Shown: positions 44,434 through 53,503 of the stretch, piece after piece
How the letters are laid out: every line of letters begins with the position of its first letter
Numbering within the stretch: the stretch's first letter is position 1
Assembly (NCBI RefSeq): GCF_900156805.1
Contig: NZ_FTOQ01000002.1
Coordinates: 1 to 64,000, forward strand
From: Roseivivax lentus
GTDB lineage: Bacteria > Pseudomonadota > Alphaproteobacteria > Rhodobacterales > Rhodobacteraceae
Direction: 5' to 3'
DNA: 64,000 nucleotides
Notes under the pieces: model-generated
Told to the model about the DNA's origin: nothing
Seen by the model: only the letters and a program-made list of their open reading frames with translations
The model's database searches: none
Translations under genes and position numbers: made by a program

Positions 44434-47292
44434 ATGCCGACATATTCGGTCGAGATCTATCTCACGGACCCTCTCAATGTCTGGGGGACGACGGTCGGCG
44501 CCACGCGCACCTGGACCGGGGCCGCGGATACCGGCGGCACGGCGACGATCACCGACAACCAGGCCGGAAGCGGATCGCTGACGCTCGAAGATATCGGCGC
44601 GGGCGAAACCGCGACGGCCACGGTCACCACCCCGTCGGGCACATCGACCAACGTTTCCGTCTATGCCGAAGAGGTCTGGACCGTCACCGACACCGTGACC
44701 GGCGAGACGTTCCAGGTCGCCACGCTGCGCGTCACGTCCGGCGATGTGACCGGCTATTACACGCTGTCGGAACAGACCCTCGTCCAGGGCCGCGCCTACA
44801 CGATCGACCAGGTCGACACGACGCCCAATGCGGGCGCGGGCGATCCGCTGTTTACCTATGCCGATTACACGGTCGGCACCGCGGGCGACGATTCCATCGA
44901 TTTCAGCTATGCCGATCCGCAACTCGACGGCATCGACCAGGGCCTCACAACGCTGGGCGACCAGATCGCCGCCGGTGCGGGCAACGACACCGTCTATGGC
45001 GGCGCCGGGGCGGACACGATCGACGGCGGCTCGGGCGACGATCTGATCTATGGCGACAACGGCGCGCTGAGCAATCCCGCGCTGAACGAGACCTTCCAGT
45101 GGAGCAATGTCGCCCCGGACGGCACCGATGTCTCGGCGGGCTTCACCGAGAATGCGGGCGCGATGGATGTCACCGTGTCCTTCGCGGATATCGGCAACAA
45201 CAATCCGACCTTCGAGATCGATACCGCCCAGGCCCAATATGTCGGCGCCGAAGGCTTCTCTCCGAACTCCTCGCTGTTTCTGTTCGGCAACGGCGATGGC
45301 GCCACATCGGCCACGACCATCGGGTTCAGCGGCGCCACTGCGGAATACGCCGACGAGGTCGAGAACCTCACCTTCATCATCAACGACGTGGACTGGGGCA
45401 GCGGCAACCACACCGACGTCATCACCGTCACCGCGATCAATGCCAATGGCGACCCGGTCAGCGTCACCCTGACGCCCTATGGCGGCGACACGGTCAGCGG
45501 CAACACGATCACCGCCAACACGGTGGCCAATACCCCCGCGCAGGCCGACGGCGCGGTGCTGGTCGAGATCGCGGGCCCGGTCTCGTCGGTCGAGATCAGC
45601 TATTCCAACCTGCAGGGCGGGACCCAGGGCATCTGGATCACGGATATGTCCTACGACGTGATCCCGACCGCCAGCACGGACGACCTCATCACCGGCGGCA
45701 CCGGTGCCGACACGATCTTCGGCGAGACGGGCGACGACACGATCCTGGGCGATGACGGCAACGACTCGCTTGTGGGCGGCGACGGCAATGACAGCCTCGA
45801 AGGCGGCATCGGCGCCGACGTGCTGTCGGGCGGGTCGGGCGACGACACGCTTCTCGGCGGCGACGGCAACGACACGCTGATCGCGGGCGGCAATTCCGGG
45901 CTGGGCGACAGTCTCGTCGGCGGGGCGGGCGACGACGTGCTGACCGACAGCTTCTTCAACGCCACGCTGGAAGGCGGCGACGGCGCCGATCTGTTCAACG
46001 CGGGCTACGGCACGGTCACCATCGACGGCGGCGAGGGCGGCACCGATCTCGACACGCTGTCCTTCGCGGTGGCCGACGACACGGTCGCCATCCTGCTGAC
46101 CGTCGACGAAGCCGGCGGCTTCGTCGACGATGACGGCGACAGCGGCGTCTTCACCAATATCGAGGCGTTCGAGCTGTCCTCGGGCGCCGACAGCTTCGAT
46201 GGCAGCGCCGCCGCCACGCCGGTCCTGGTGAGTGCGGGCGCCGGGAACGACACGCTCATCGGCGGCTCCGGCAACGACACCCTCGATGGCGGCGCGGGCG
46301 ATGACAGCCTGACCGGCGGTCTGGGCAATGACCGCTTCATCGTGTCGGGCGGCAGCGATGTCATCACCGATTTCAACACCGCCGGGGCCGGGGACGGCGA
46401 CGCCACCAACAACGATTTCATCGACCTCGGCAGCTATTACGACAGCCTCGACGAGCTGCGCGCCGACCTTCTGGATGACGGCATCCTGAACCAGTCGAAC
46501 ACGCTCGACGATGAAGGCAACGCGGTCGATTACTCCGACAACACCCAGTTCGGCGCCAACAGCATCATCGTTCAGGGCGCGAGCGGCAGCACCTTTTCCT
46601 CCGACAATACCGGCATCGTCTGCTTCGTCGCGGGCACCCGCATCCTGACGCCGCGGGGCGAGGTCGCGATCGAGACGCTGCGCGTGGGCGATCTGGTCTG
46701 CACCGGGGATAACGGCGCCCAGCCCGTCGCCTGGATCGGCCGCCGCGATGTCGGGCCCGAGGCGCTCAAGGCCGATATCGGGCTGCGTCCGATCCTGATC
46801 CCGCAAGGCATGTTCGGCAGCGACCGCGATCTCTTGGTCTCGCGCCAGCACGGGATCCTGGTCGGCGACGATCATTTCGTGCGCGCGGGCCATCTGGCCG
46901 AGTGTGCGCAGGGGCCCCGCATCGCCCATGGCAAGCGCGAGGTGACCTATATCCACCTGATGTTCGACGCCCATCAGATCATCTTCGCCGAAGGCGTGCC
47001 GAGCGAGAGCTTCTTTCCCGGGCCGATGGCGCTGAAGATGATGTCGGCAGCGGACCGGCAGGGTCTCGAGGCGCGGTTCCCGGCTCTGAGCGGCATCGCG
47101 TCGGTCGAAGACGCCGAAGCGCGCTATGGCGCCCCGGCGCGCCCCTCCGCCAGGAAAAAGCAGGTCCGGGCGCTCTTGACCGCATCCCGTCCCGCGCCCG
47201 GCAGGCGACCGAAGGCTGTGCCGGGCCAAGTGGGCCTTCTCGTCGCGCAGGCATGGAAGAACGGGCAGGTGCAGGCCGTCGCCGCCCGCTGA
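44434..47292 (+). CDS. Large RTX protein with C-terminal Hint domain (second copy)
   Basis: A 952-residue acidic paralogue of the preceding protein. It has a different N-terminal beta-rich region (1-150), two RTX blocks (about 175-210 and 415-640) separated by an Ig- or PKD-like insert (210-410), and a Hint domain starting at Cys730 ([20 protein letters not shown]). The Hint region shares [20 protein letters not shown] with copy 1. A longer basic C-terminal tail follows the Hint domain (from about residue 895). Start ATG 44434 gives [12 protein letters not shown]; an upstream GTG-type extension would be implausibly basic. Confidence 0.85.
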   Translation: MPTYSVEIYLTDPLNVWGTTVGATRTWTGAADTGGTATITDNQAGSGSLTLEDIGAGETATATVTTPSGTSTNVSVYAEEVWTVTDTVTGETFQVATLRVTSGDVTGYYTLSEQTLVQGRAYTIDQVDTTPNAGAGDPLFTYADYTVGTAGDDSIDFSYADPQLDGIDQGLTTLGDQIAAGAGNDTVYGGAGADTIDGGSGDDLIYGDNGALSNPALNETFQWSNVAPDGTDVSAGFTENAGAMDVTVSFADIGNNNPTFEIDTAQAQYVGAEGFSPNSSLFLFGNGDGATSATTIGFSGATAEYADEVENLTFIINDVDWGSGNHTDVITVTAINANGDPVSVTLTPYGGDTVSGNTITANTVANTPAQADGAVLVEIAGPVSSVEISYSNLQGGTQGIWITDMSYDVIPTASTDDLITGGTGADTIFGETGDDTILGDDGNDSLVGGDGNDSLEGGIGADVLSGGSGDDTLLGGDGNDTLIAGGNSGLGDSLVGGAGDDVLTDSFFNATLEGGDGADLFNAGYGTVTIDGGEGGTDLDTLSFAVADDTVAILLTVDEAGGFVDDDGDSGVFTNIEAFELSSGADSFDGSAAATPVLVSAGAGNDTLIGGSGNDTLDGGAGDDSLTGGLGNDRFIVSGGSDVITDFNTAGAGDGDATNNDFIDLGSYYDSLDELRADLLDDGILNQSNTLDDEGNAVDYSDNTQFGANSIIVQGASGSTFSSDNTGIVCFVAGTRILTPRGEVAIETLRVGDLVCTGDNGAQPVAWIGRRDVGPEALKADIGLRPILIPQGMFGSDRDLLVSRQHGILVGDDHFVRAGHLAECAQGPRIAHGKREVTYIHLMFDAHQIIFAEGVPSESFFPGPMALKMMSAADRQGLEARFPALSGIASVEDAEARYGAPARPSARKKQVRALLTASRPAPGRRPKAVPGQVGLLVAQAWKNGQVQAVAAR
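46396..46578 (+). repeat. Long direct repeat, copy 2 (RTX-Hint junction)
   Basis: Second copy of the repeat at 43321-43503, about 3.1 kb downstream in the same orientation and same reading frame. Recombination between the copies would fuse the N-terminal part of the first RTX protein to the Hint domain of the second and delete the intervening sequence. Confidence 0.8.
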
Positions 47293-47381
47293 TCGCATCC
47301 CGCCACGTTCGCGCGCGTGTCCCTTTGGCGCACGAGAAATGGCGGCAACTTTTCCAGCCGCCGCCCTCCGCGTGCATCCTG

Positions 47382-48395
47382 TCAGTCGTAGCTCAGCGCC
47401 GTCGCCTTGCCGCGGAACACCGTGTAGGAAATCGCCGAATAGATCGCGATCACCGGCAGCACGAAGACCGTGCCCACGAGGATGATGGCGAGGCTCTCGG
47501 GCGCTGCGGCGGCCTCGTAGATGGTCAGCTGGTCCGGCACCACGTAGGGGTAGAACGAATACGCGAGCCCCACGAACGCCAGGCAGAAGAGCGCGATCGT
47601 TGCGGTGAAGGGGAACCACGCCCAGCTGTCATCCTTGGTCGGCAGATGGCGCAGCGCCAGAACCAGAAGCGTGGCGATCAGCGCGAACCCCAGGGGCATC
47701 GGCGCCAGCAGCACCACTTCGGGAAAGCTGAACCACTTTTCGAAGACCCGGGGCGAGGCGAGCGGCGACGCGATGGACACCGCGGCAAGCCCGCCCAGCA
47801 GACCCCAGATGCCGCCCTTGGCCCACTTCACCGCCTTTTTCTGCAGCGCGTCCTCGGTCTTGTAGATCAGCCACGTCGCCCCGATGAAGGAATAGGCGAC
47901 GGTCAGGAAGATCGCGGTCAGCGTGGCAAAGGCCCAGGTCAGCGGGCCGGGTGCGAGGCCGAGGATATAGGCGCCCAGCATGTAGCCCTGCGACAGCGAC
48001 GCCATCGCCGATCCCGCGACGAACGCCCAGTCCCAGTTGCGCTTCTGCGTGATCGGCGCTTTCACGCGGAACTCGAAGGCGACGCCGCGCAGGATGAGAC
48101 CGATCAGCATCACCGCGACGGGCAGGTACAGCGTCGACAGGATCTGCCCGTGCGCGGTCGGAAAGGCCACGAGTAGCAGGCCGATGGCAAGGACGAGCCA
48201 GGTCTCGTTGGCATCCCAGAACGGGCCGATGGAGGCGACCATGCGGTCGCGCTCCTCTTCGGTGGCGAGCGGCGACAACAGCCCCACGCCCAGATCGAAC
48301 CCGTCAAGCACCACGTAGATCAGGATCGACAGGCCCATCAGCGCCGCGAAGGTCGCGGGCAGCCAGACGGTCGGGTCTCCGAACAGCGTCATCAT
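47382..48395 (-). CDS. cydB: Cytochrome bd-type ubiquinol oxidase subunit II
   Basis: A 337-residue inner-membrane protein with eight or nine hydrophobic helices, including YVVLDGFDLGVGLLSPLATE, GPFWDANETWLVLAIGLLLV and the family's AFEFR segment. It is the structural partner of the heme-bearing subunit I. AAGGAG precedes the ATG at 48395. It lies 11 bases behind cydA. No cydX-like small gene is seen in the 90 bases that follow. Confidence 0.93.
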   Translation of the reverse strand: MMTLFGDPTVWLPATFAALMGLSILIYVVLDGFDLGVGLLSPLATEEERDRMVASIGPFWDANETWLVLAIGLLLVAFPTAHGQILSTLYLPVAVMLIGLILRGVAFEFRVKAPITQKRNWDWAFVAGSAMASLSQGYMLGAYILGLAPGPLTWAFATLTAIFLTVAYSFIGATWLIYKTEDALQKKAVKWAKGGIWGLLGGLAAVSIASPLASPRVFEKWFSFPEVVLLAPMPLGFALIATLLVLALRHLPTKDDSWAWFPFTATIALFCLAFVGLAYSFYPYVVPDQLTIYEAAAAPESLAIILVGTVFVLPVIAIYSAISYTVFRGKATALSYD

Positions 48396-48406
48396 GGCGG
48401 GGCTCC

Positions 48407-49816
48407 TTATTCAGCCGGTTGCAGGTTGGGCGCGGCGCGGTCCGCGGGCAGGCCGCCCTTGCCCGCAGCTTTCCGTGCGAGGTGCACGAGCGCGCCGATA
48501 TAGGCCAGGGTCAGCGCCGCATAGACCGCGAGGTAGGCGATGAGCGTGCTCAGCACCATGCCCGAGGGCACGTCCGCGACGGCGGCTTCGGTCGGCAGCA
48601 CGCCCGAGACGAGCCAGGGCTGACGGCCGATCTCGGTCACGTACCAGCCCGCGAGCGTCGCCACCCAGCCCGAGAAGGTCATGACCATCGCGACCCAGAA
48701 GACCGGGCGCGGCAGCGCGTCGAGGCCGCGGCGCGTCTCGCGCCAGGTGCCGGTGGCACCGGGCTTGCGCATCGCCATCAGGGCCAGCGCGCCCCAGCTC
48801 AGCGCCAGCATCGCGAAACCGGTGCCGACCATCACCCGAAAGCCGTAGAACACGGGCGCCACGCGCGGGTGCAGCACTTCGCCGTCTTCGGTGACGAAGT
48901 CGTTGAGGCCCGGCACCACGCCATCGGGGCTGTGCTTAAGGATCAGGCTCGCGCCGTTCGGGATGCCGATCTCGAAATCGTTCGAGCGGGTCTCCTCGTT
49001 CGGCACGGCGAACAGCACCAGCGGCACGTTTGGGCCGGTTTCCCAGTTGCCCTCCATCGCCGCGACCTTGGCGGGCTGATGCTCCAGCGTGTTCAGACCG
49101 TGCATGTCCCCGGCGAGGATCTGCAGCGGGATGAGCGCGGCCGCCGTCATCAGGCCGGTGCGCAGCGTCGTGCGCACCTCCGCACCCCGGTCGCCGATGA
49201 TCCAGCGGAAGGCCGAGATACCGGCGATCAGGAAGGCCACCGTCAGGCCCGAGGCCAAGAGCATGTGCACGAGGCGGTAAGGCATCGACGGGTTGAAGAT
49301 GATCGCCGCCCAGTCGGTGGCATAAGCCACGCCGTCGCGCATCTCGAAGCCCTGCGGCGTGTGCATCCAGCTGTTCAGCACGATGATCCAGAAGGCCGAC
49401 ATGGTCGTGCCGAAGGCCACGAGGAAGGTCGCTCCGGTATGCGCCCAGCCCGGCACGCGCCGGAAGCCGAACAGCATGATGCCGAGGAACACGGCCTCGA
49501 GGAAGAAGGCGGTCAGCACCTCGTAGGCCAGAAGCGGCCCGGCGATGTTGCCGACGCTTTCCATGAAACCCGGCCAGTTGGTGCCGAACTGGAACGACAT
49601 GGTGATGCCCGACACGACGCCCATGGCGAAGGACAGCGCGAACACCTTTACCCAGAAGCGGTAGGCGTCCATCCAGCGCTCTTCGCCGGTGCGGTTGAAG
49701 CGCAGTTTGAAGAACAGCAGCATCCAGCCCAAAGCGATGGTGATCGTCGGGAACAGGATATGGAACGAAATGTTCGCCGCGAATTGGATCCGCGACAGCA
49801 GAAGGGTGTCCATCAT
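48407..49816 (-). CDS. cydA: Cytochrome bd-type ubiquinol oxidase subunit I
   Basis: A 469-residue quinol oxidase subunit that reduces oxygen to water. The b558/b595/d ligands lie in ISFHILFPTITIALGW, GVVSGITMSFQFGTNW, the GDMHGLNTLEHQPAKVAAME quinol-loop start and GFRVMVGTGFAMLALSWGAL. It is shorter than E. coli CydA (about 520 residues), fitting the short-Q-loop, cyanide-insensitive (CioA) group. The start is at 49816 (MMDTLLLSR) just after the regulator stop. Transcription with the GbsR/MarR gene is likely. Confidence 0.93.
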   Translation of the reverse strand: MMDTLLLSRIQFAANISFHILFPTITIALGWMLLFFKLRFNRTGEERWMDAYRFWVKVFALSFAMGVVSGITMSFQFGTNWPGFMESVGNIAGPLLAYEVLTAFFLEAVFLGIMLFGFRRVPGWAHTGATFLVAFGTTMSAFWIIVLNSWMHTPQGFEMRDGVAYATDWAAIIFNPSMPYRLVHMLLASGLTVAFLIAGISAFRWIIGDRGAEVRTTLRTGLMTAAALIPLQILAGDMHGLNTLEHQPAKVAAMEGNWETGPNVPLVLFAVPNEETRSNDFEIGIPNGASLILKHSPDGVVPGLNDFVTEDGEVLHPRVAPVFYGFRVMVGTGFAMLALSWGALALMAMRKPGATGTWRETRRGLDALPRPVFWVAMVMTFSGWVATLAGWYVTEIGRQPWLVSGVLPTEAAVADVPSGMVLSTLIAYLAVYAALTLAYIGALVHLARKAAGKGGLPADRAAPNLQPAE

Positions 49817-49817
49817 G

Positions 49818-50393
49818 TCATTTGTCCTCGTTGGCAGCCGCTTTCGGGGTGGAGCGCATGGGAATGACGCGTCCCGTGGCCGTGACCAGTTTGGAAAGCG
49901 TGGACCCGGCCTTGAGAAGGGTGGCCAGGCGTTCGGTTTCGATCCGGGCGAGGTCGTCATAGAGCGCGGTCATGCTCTCGATCAGCTCGCGCAGCTCGGT
50001 GATGCGGGCGGTGGCATAGGTGTCGGTCTGCCCCGCATCGGCGCTTTCAAGCTCGAGCTCCCGCAGCTTAGTCAGCGTCGGGTCGATCTCGCGCTTCTTG
50101 CGCTCCTCGACCAGCGTGCGGACTATCGCCATCAGATCGGTCGGCGTGGTGAAGAACTCGCGGCGGTCGCCATCGATATGCTTGCGGATCACGAGCCGCC
50201 AGTTCTGCAATTCCTTGAGACCCATGGATACGTTCGAGCGCGAAAAGCCCAGGCGTTCGCAGATGCCGTCGGCACAGAGCGGCGCATCGCTGATGAACAG
50301 CAGCGCGTAGATCTGCCCGACGGTCCGGTTGATCCCCCAGCGGGATCCCATCTCGCCGAAATGGAGTATGAATTCGCGTTCGATCCGGGTCAT
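49818..50393 (-). CDS. GbsR/MarR family transcriptional regulator
   Basis: A 191-residue winged-helix regulator. The N-terminal region (residues 1-95) reads MTRIEREFILHFGEMGSRWG, then FISDAPLCADGICERLGF and SRSNVSMGLKELQNWRLV, typical of the GbsR subgroup. A helical C-terminal part follows. It is cotranscribed with cydAB: the cydA start lies two bases after its stop. A near-perfect palindrome 11 bases upstream of its ATG suggests autoregulation and control of the oxidase operon. The signal is unknown. Confidence 0.85.
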   Translation of the reverse strand: MTRIEREFILHFGEMGSRWGINRTVGQIYALLFISDAPLCADGICERLGFSRSNVSMGLKELQNWRLVIRKHIDGDRREFFTTPTDLMAIVRTLVEERKKREIDPTLTKLRELELESADAGQTDTYATARITELRELIESMTALYDDLARIETERLATLLKAGSTLSKLVTATGRVIPMRSTPKAAANEDK

Positions 50394-50403
50394 GTCTTCT
50401 TCG

Positions 50404-50421
50404 GTTTCAGAAATTCCTGAA
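50404..50421 (-). promoter_or_regulatory. Palindromic candidate operator upstream of the GbsR gene
   Basis: TTTCAGAAATTCCTGAAA has perfect 6-bp arms (TTTCAG and CTGAAA) around six bases. It ends 11 bases from the regulator start codon, so a bound repressor would block the leader or the start of transcription. The surrounding DNA is the AT-richest in this neighbourhood. Confidence 0.6.
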
Positions 50422-50582
50422 ATTCAAATAAGGGCTGAAAGGGTGTGCCGCAACGCCAATCGGCGCATCGGGACGGCATGTCGCAGCCACTGTCCGGCGC
50501 CTGCCCAAAATGGCGGCAGGCCGGATTAAAATACTGAGAGTGCGTTATAAATTTTCACCGCCGCTTGGCGCCCGGGACCCGC

Positions 50583-52232
50583 TCAGGCGAGGTCGCGCGC
50601 CATCTGCTTCGGCGGCAGGAGGTTCGTCCGCCGCAGCGTCAGAACCGGGTAGCTTTCGTCCTCGAGCACGCGCAGGATGTCGAAATCCGGCTCGACCTTG
50701 CGCAGCTTCCCGGCCATGGCGATGGCGCGGTCGCGCTGGCCTCCGGCGGCGTAAAGGCACATCAGGTGCCGCATCGGCGCCCGGAAGACCGGCGCACGGG
50801 CATGGGCGCGCTCGAGATGGCCGATGGCCTGCGCGATGTCGCCCACGGTGATGGCCGAGATCCCCGCCAGCGTGTCGAACCAATGCGCCGAGGACGACCG
50901 GCTCGCGAGGTTCGCGGCAAAGCGGCTGGCGTTGAGGGCGGTGTCGGCTTCGCCTGCCCGCAGCGCCACGGTGGCCTTCGCGGAATGGCTGAACGCGTTG
51001 TAGGGGCTGGCCCGCACCGCATCCTCGGCCAGCGCCGCGCTGACGCCGGTATCGTTCTCCAGCATCGCCAGCAATTGCGCCACGAGCGAGCTGACCAGCG
51101 CGTTGCCGTCATTGCCGACAAGCGCCATCTGGGCGAAGAGGTTCGCCTCCTCGTACAGCGTGGCATTCTCTGGGTCGATCCGCTCCACGATCATGATCTG
51201 CCGCAGAAGGCTGCGCCAGGCGGCGATGCGCGGCAGGGGCAGCAATGCGGCCGCCTCGGCCAGCAGGGTTTCGGCATGGCGCAGCTTGGCGCTGTCATAG
51301 GTGAACATCGCGGCGATGGCGGCGTTGACGCGCGCATCGACCTGCAGCGCCACGCCGGCATCCGCCTCGCGCGAGAGATCCTGCGTCAGGACCCGTTCGG
51401 CGGAATGAAAGACCATGCGCGGGATGTCGCCCTGCTGCAGCAGGTCCGGCTGCTGCGTGTCGATCCGCGCCTTGTCGGACCAGATCACCTCGCCGCTGTC
51501 GCGCCGGGTCAGCCCCGCGAGGACCTGCACGTTGTGCCCGACCGCGAGCGTGCTGACCCCCAGCACCAGGTCCGACGGCTCGGTGGCACCTCCGGGCTCG
51601 GTATAGATGCTGAAACAGCCGAAATCGGCGATGAGATTGGCCATCGTGTCGCCCAGAAGCGCGCCGACGAAGGCGCCCTGGCCCTCGTTTTCCTCGCCAT
51701 AGGACTTGATCCGCAGTTCCAGGCCCCGTTTCGGCTGCTGCTCGGGATCGACGGCGCCGGGCAGGATCGACCGGTCGAGCGTGCCCAGCTCCTCGAGGAT
51801 CCGCGACAGCGCCTCCTCGCGCCATTGGGTGAAGGCCGGGTCGCCGATCTGGACGTTTTCCAGAAGGTCGCGCCCGGTCCGCAGCGCCTCCAGCGCCGTC
51901 TCCGGCCCGGTCTCCACGTCGCAGGTGACGCCGTCGAGGCGCACCGCGTCGCGGTCGGTGTGGAACTGCGCCGCCGCGGGTCCCAGCGCCTTGCGGATCT
52001 CGGTCAGCACGGTGCGCAGGCTCGCCGAGGCCTGCTGCGGGCTGCGATCGGACCAGAGCGTCCGTTCGATCCAGCGCCGCGCGCGGGTATGCCCGTCGGT
52101 GCGCGCGAGGATCGCCAGCAGCGCACGCGCCCGCGCCGAGGAGGGCGTGCAATCGCGCCCCTCCGCGTCGGTCATGCGAAACCCGCCGATCAGCTGGACG
52201 TGCAAACGCTGGCCCCCTCCTGCGAAAGACAT
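50583..52232 (-). CDS. SARP-like transcriptional regulator with TolB-like and TPR regions
   Basis: A 549-residue protein. The N-terminal 95 residues form an OmpR-type winged helix as in SARP/BTAD regulators (LIGGFRMTDAEGRDCTPSSA, ARALLAILART, LWSDRSPQQASASLRTVLTE). Next comes a region like the TolB N-terminal fold of CadC/adenylate-cyclase-type regulators (about 180-270, GALLGDTMANLIADFGCFSI and LAGLTRRDSGEVIWSDKARI). TPR-like helices fill 300-530. No receiver or kinase is attached. It is divergent from the haloperoxidase-like gene, 152 bases away, and probably controls it and perhaps the S8 peptidase. The target is inference. Confidence 0.75.
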   Translation of the reverse strand: MSFAGGGQRLHVQLIGGFRMTDAEGRDCTPSSARARALLAILARTDGHTRARRWIERTLWSDRSPQQASASLRTVLTEIRKALGPAAAQFHTDRDAVRLDGVTCDVETGPETALEALRTGRDLLENVQIGDPAFTQWREEALSRILEELGTLDRSILPGAVDPEQQPKRGLELRIKSYGEENEGQGAFVGALLGDTMANLIADFGCFSIYTEPGGATEPSDLVLGVSTLAVGHNVQVLAGLTRRDSGEVIWSDKARIDTQQPDLLQQGDIPRMVFHSAERVLTQDLSREADAGVALQVDARVNAAIAAMFTYDSAKLRHAETLLAEAAALLPLPRIAAWRSLLRQIMIVERIDPENATLYEEANLFAQMALVGNDGNALVSSLVAQLLAMLENDTGVSAALAEDAVRASPYNAFSHSAKATVALRAGEADTALNASRFAANLASRSSSAHWFDTLAGISAITVGDIAQAIGHLERAHARAPVFRAPMRHLMCLYAAGGQRDRAIAMAGKLRKVEPDFDILRVLEDESYPVLTLRRTNLLPPKQMARDLA

Positions 52233-52384
52233 GTCACGCTAGCAGGTTTGCCCCGTTCCGCAAACATAGCCGAGCGAGCGTGAAATCTTCGTCAAAACCC
52301 GGGTTCGGCGCGCGATGCGGCTTCGTTGCGGGCCGCGATCGGGGCAGATTGAATGCGGGACACTAGCAAAGGTGAGTATTTGGT

Positions 52385-53503
52385 ATGGCGACACTCGGCA
52401 TTCACGGGATCCATGGCATTCACGGGATCCACGGTATTCATGGGATCCACGGCATTCACGGCATTCATTCGGGCGGCGGGGCGGGGCCCCTTGCCAGCAA
52501 CGCGCTCGGCGTCACCGCCGAGGGGCTTCTGGGCTATTGGGACGGCACCGGCGAGACGCCCGCGGCGCCTTCGGGCGCGGTGATCGACCGGCTGCAGGCG
52601 CTGCAACCCGATGCCCGCGCCGCCGCCGTCGCGCAGGAGATGAGCGGCTTTTTCACCGTAACCGGCACCAGCGCCGCGCCGCGCGTCTCGGGCCGGGGCA
52701 TCACGCTGACGCTGCCGACCCCCGGCGCGGACGATCTCGGCACCCACCAGCTGCCCTATCTGCGCAGCGCGATGGATCTGCGCGCCGACCGTCTGGGCGA
52801 GATCGTGCTGCAGACCGGCGACATGCTGGGCTTCTTCGGCTCGCAGATCCATCTCGACAATTATTCCCGCCGCTGGACGCTGGAGCTTCTGGCGCGCGTC
52901 TACGACGTGGTGATCCAGCCCGAACAGGCGGTGAAGCTGGCGGCCTCGGTGCCGCGCCCCAGCGCCTATTCCCCGAAGGTGCAGCCGATGATCCAGACGC
53001 CGGGCCACGGCTCCTGCCCGAGCGGGCACGCGACCGAGGCCTTCGCCTTCGCCACGCTTCTGTCGCTCATGTGGCTCAAGGGCCGGGCGCCGGGCGAGAA
53101 TGCGGTGCGCGGGCTGATCGACATCCTGATCGCCGAGACGCCGGGCAGCGCGGCGGAAGAGAATGTGCTGATGCCCTTCGCGCTTGCCGCCCGGATCGCC
53201 GACAACCGCACCGTGGCGGGCGTGCATTTCCCGATCGACAGCGCCTATGGGGGGCTTCTGGGCTTCATGCTCGGGATCAGCCTTGCGCGGCCCGCGCTGG
53301 GCGACGGCTTCACCCATGATTTCGCGCCCGCCGCCCCCTTCACCGAGGATGCCGCGGCCTGGAACGGCGGCTTCACCCTCGAGGCCTGGCGCGAGTGGCT
53401 GCGTGCGCTCCTGCCCGCCGATCTCGACGCGGCGACCGCTTCGGGCCGCCGCGCGCGCCTTCTGGGCGCGATCGGGACTCAGGCCCTCCGGGAATGGGGA
53501 TGA
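52385..53503 (+). CDS. Vanadium-dependent haloperoxidase/PAP2 family protein with N-terminal GIH repeats
   Basis: A 372-residue protein. After MATL come eight tandem Gly-Ile-His triplets (residues 5-28) and a Gly/Ser-rich linker, then an alpha-helical catalytic domain. The vanadate/phosphate-binding residues are there: CPSGHAT (about 211) and RTVAGVHFPID (about 275, Arg-x5-His-x3-Asp). An upstream Lys/Arg motif is plausible around SPKVQPMIQ. It has no signal peptide. Either haloperoxidase or acid-phosphatase activity is possible; lack of structure prevents a choice. The His-rich tail is not part of the family. Its 3' end overlaps the S8 gene by 25 bases. Confidence 0.8.
   Translation: MATLGIHGIHGIHGIHGIHGIHGIHGIHSGGGAGPLASNALGVTAEGLLGYWDGTGETPAAPSGAVIDRLQALQPDARAAAVAQEMSGFFTVTGTSAAPRVSGRGITLTLPTPGADDLGTHQLPYLRSAMDLRADRLGEIVLQTGDMLGFFGSQIHLDNYSRRWTLELLARVYDVVIQPEQAVKLAASVPRPSAYSPKVQPMIQTPGHGSCPSGHATEAFAFATLLSLMWLKGRAPGENAVRGLIDILIAETPGSAAEENVLMPFALAARIADNRTVAGVHFPIDSAYGGLLGFMLGISLARPALGDGFTHDFAPAAPFTEDAAAWNGGFTLEAWREWLRALLPADLDAATASGRRARLLGAIGTQALREWG
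52397..52468 (+). repeat. Nine-base tandem repeat coding (Gly-Ile-His)8
   Basis: Eight 9-base units read GGC-ATT-CAC or GGG-ATC-CAC and variants. They alternate in an 18-base higher-order pattern, then end with two GGC-ATT-CAY units. Nearly all differences are synonymous, so the peptide GIH is kept while the DNA drifts. Slippage would add or remove whole triplets. Confidence 0.95.

Noticed and set aside
42262-47619. A 1785-residue open frame on the minus strand across both RTX genes
   Set aside because: It mirrors the repeat-rich, GC-biased RTX coding sequence in another frame; the plus-strand proteins have clear RTX and Hint domains, and the antisense product has none.
52397-52468. Tandem repeat taken as a CRISPR or minisatellite in non-coding DNA
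   Set aside because: Units are 9 bases, in frame, adjacent without spacers and with synonymous changes; it is a coding repeat.
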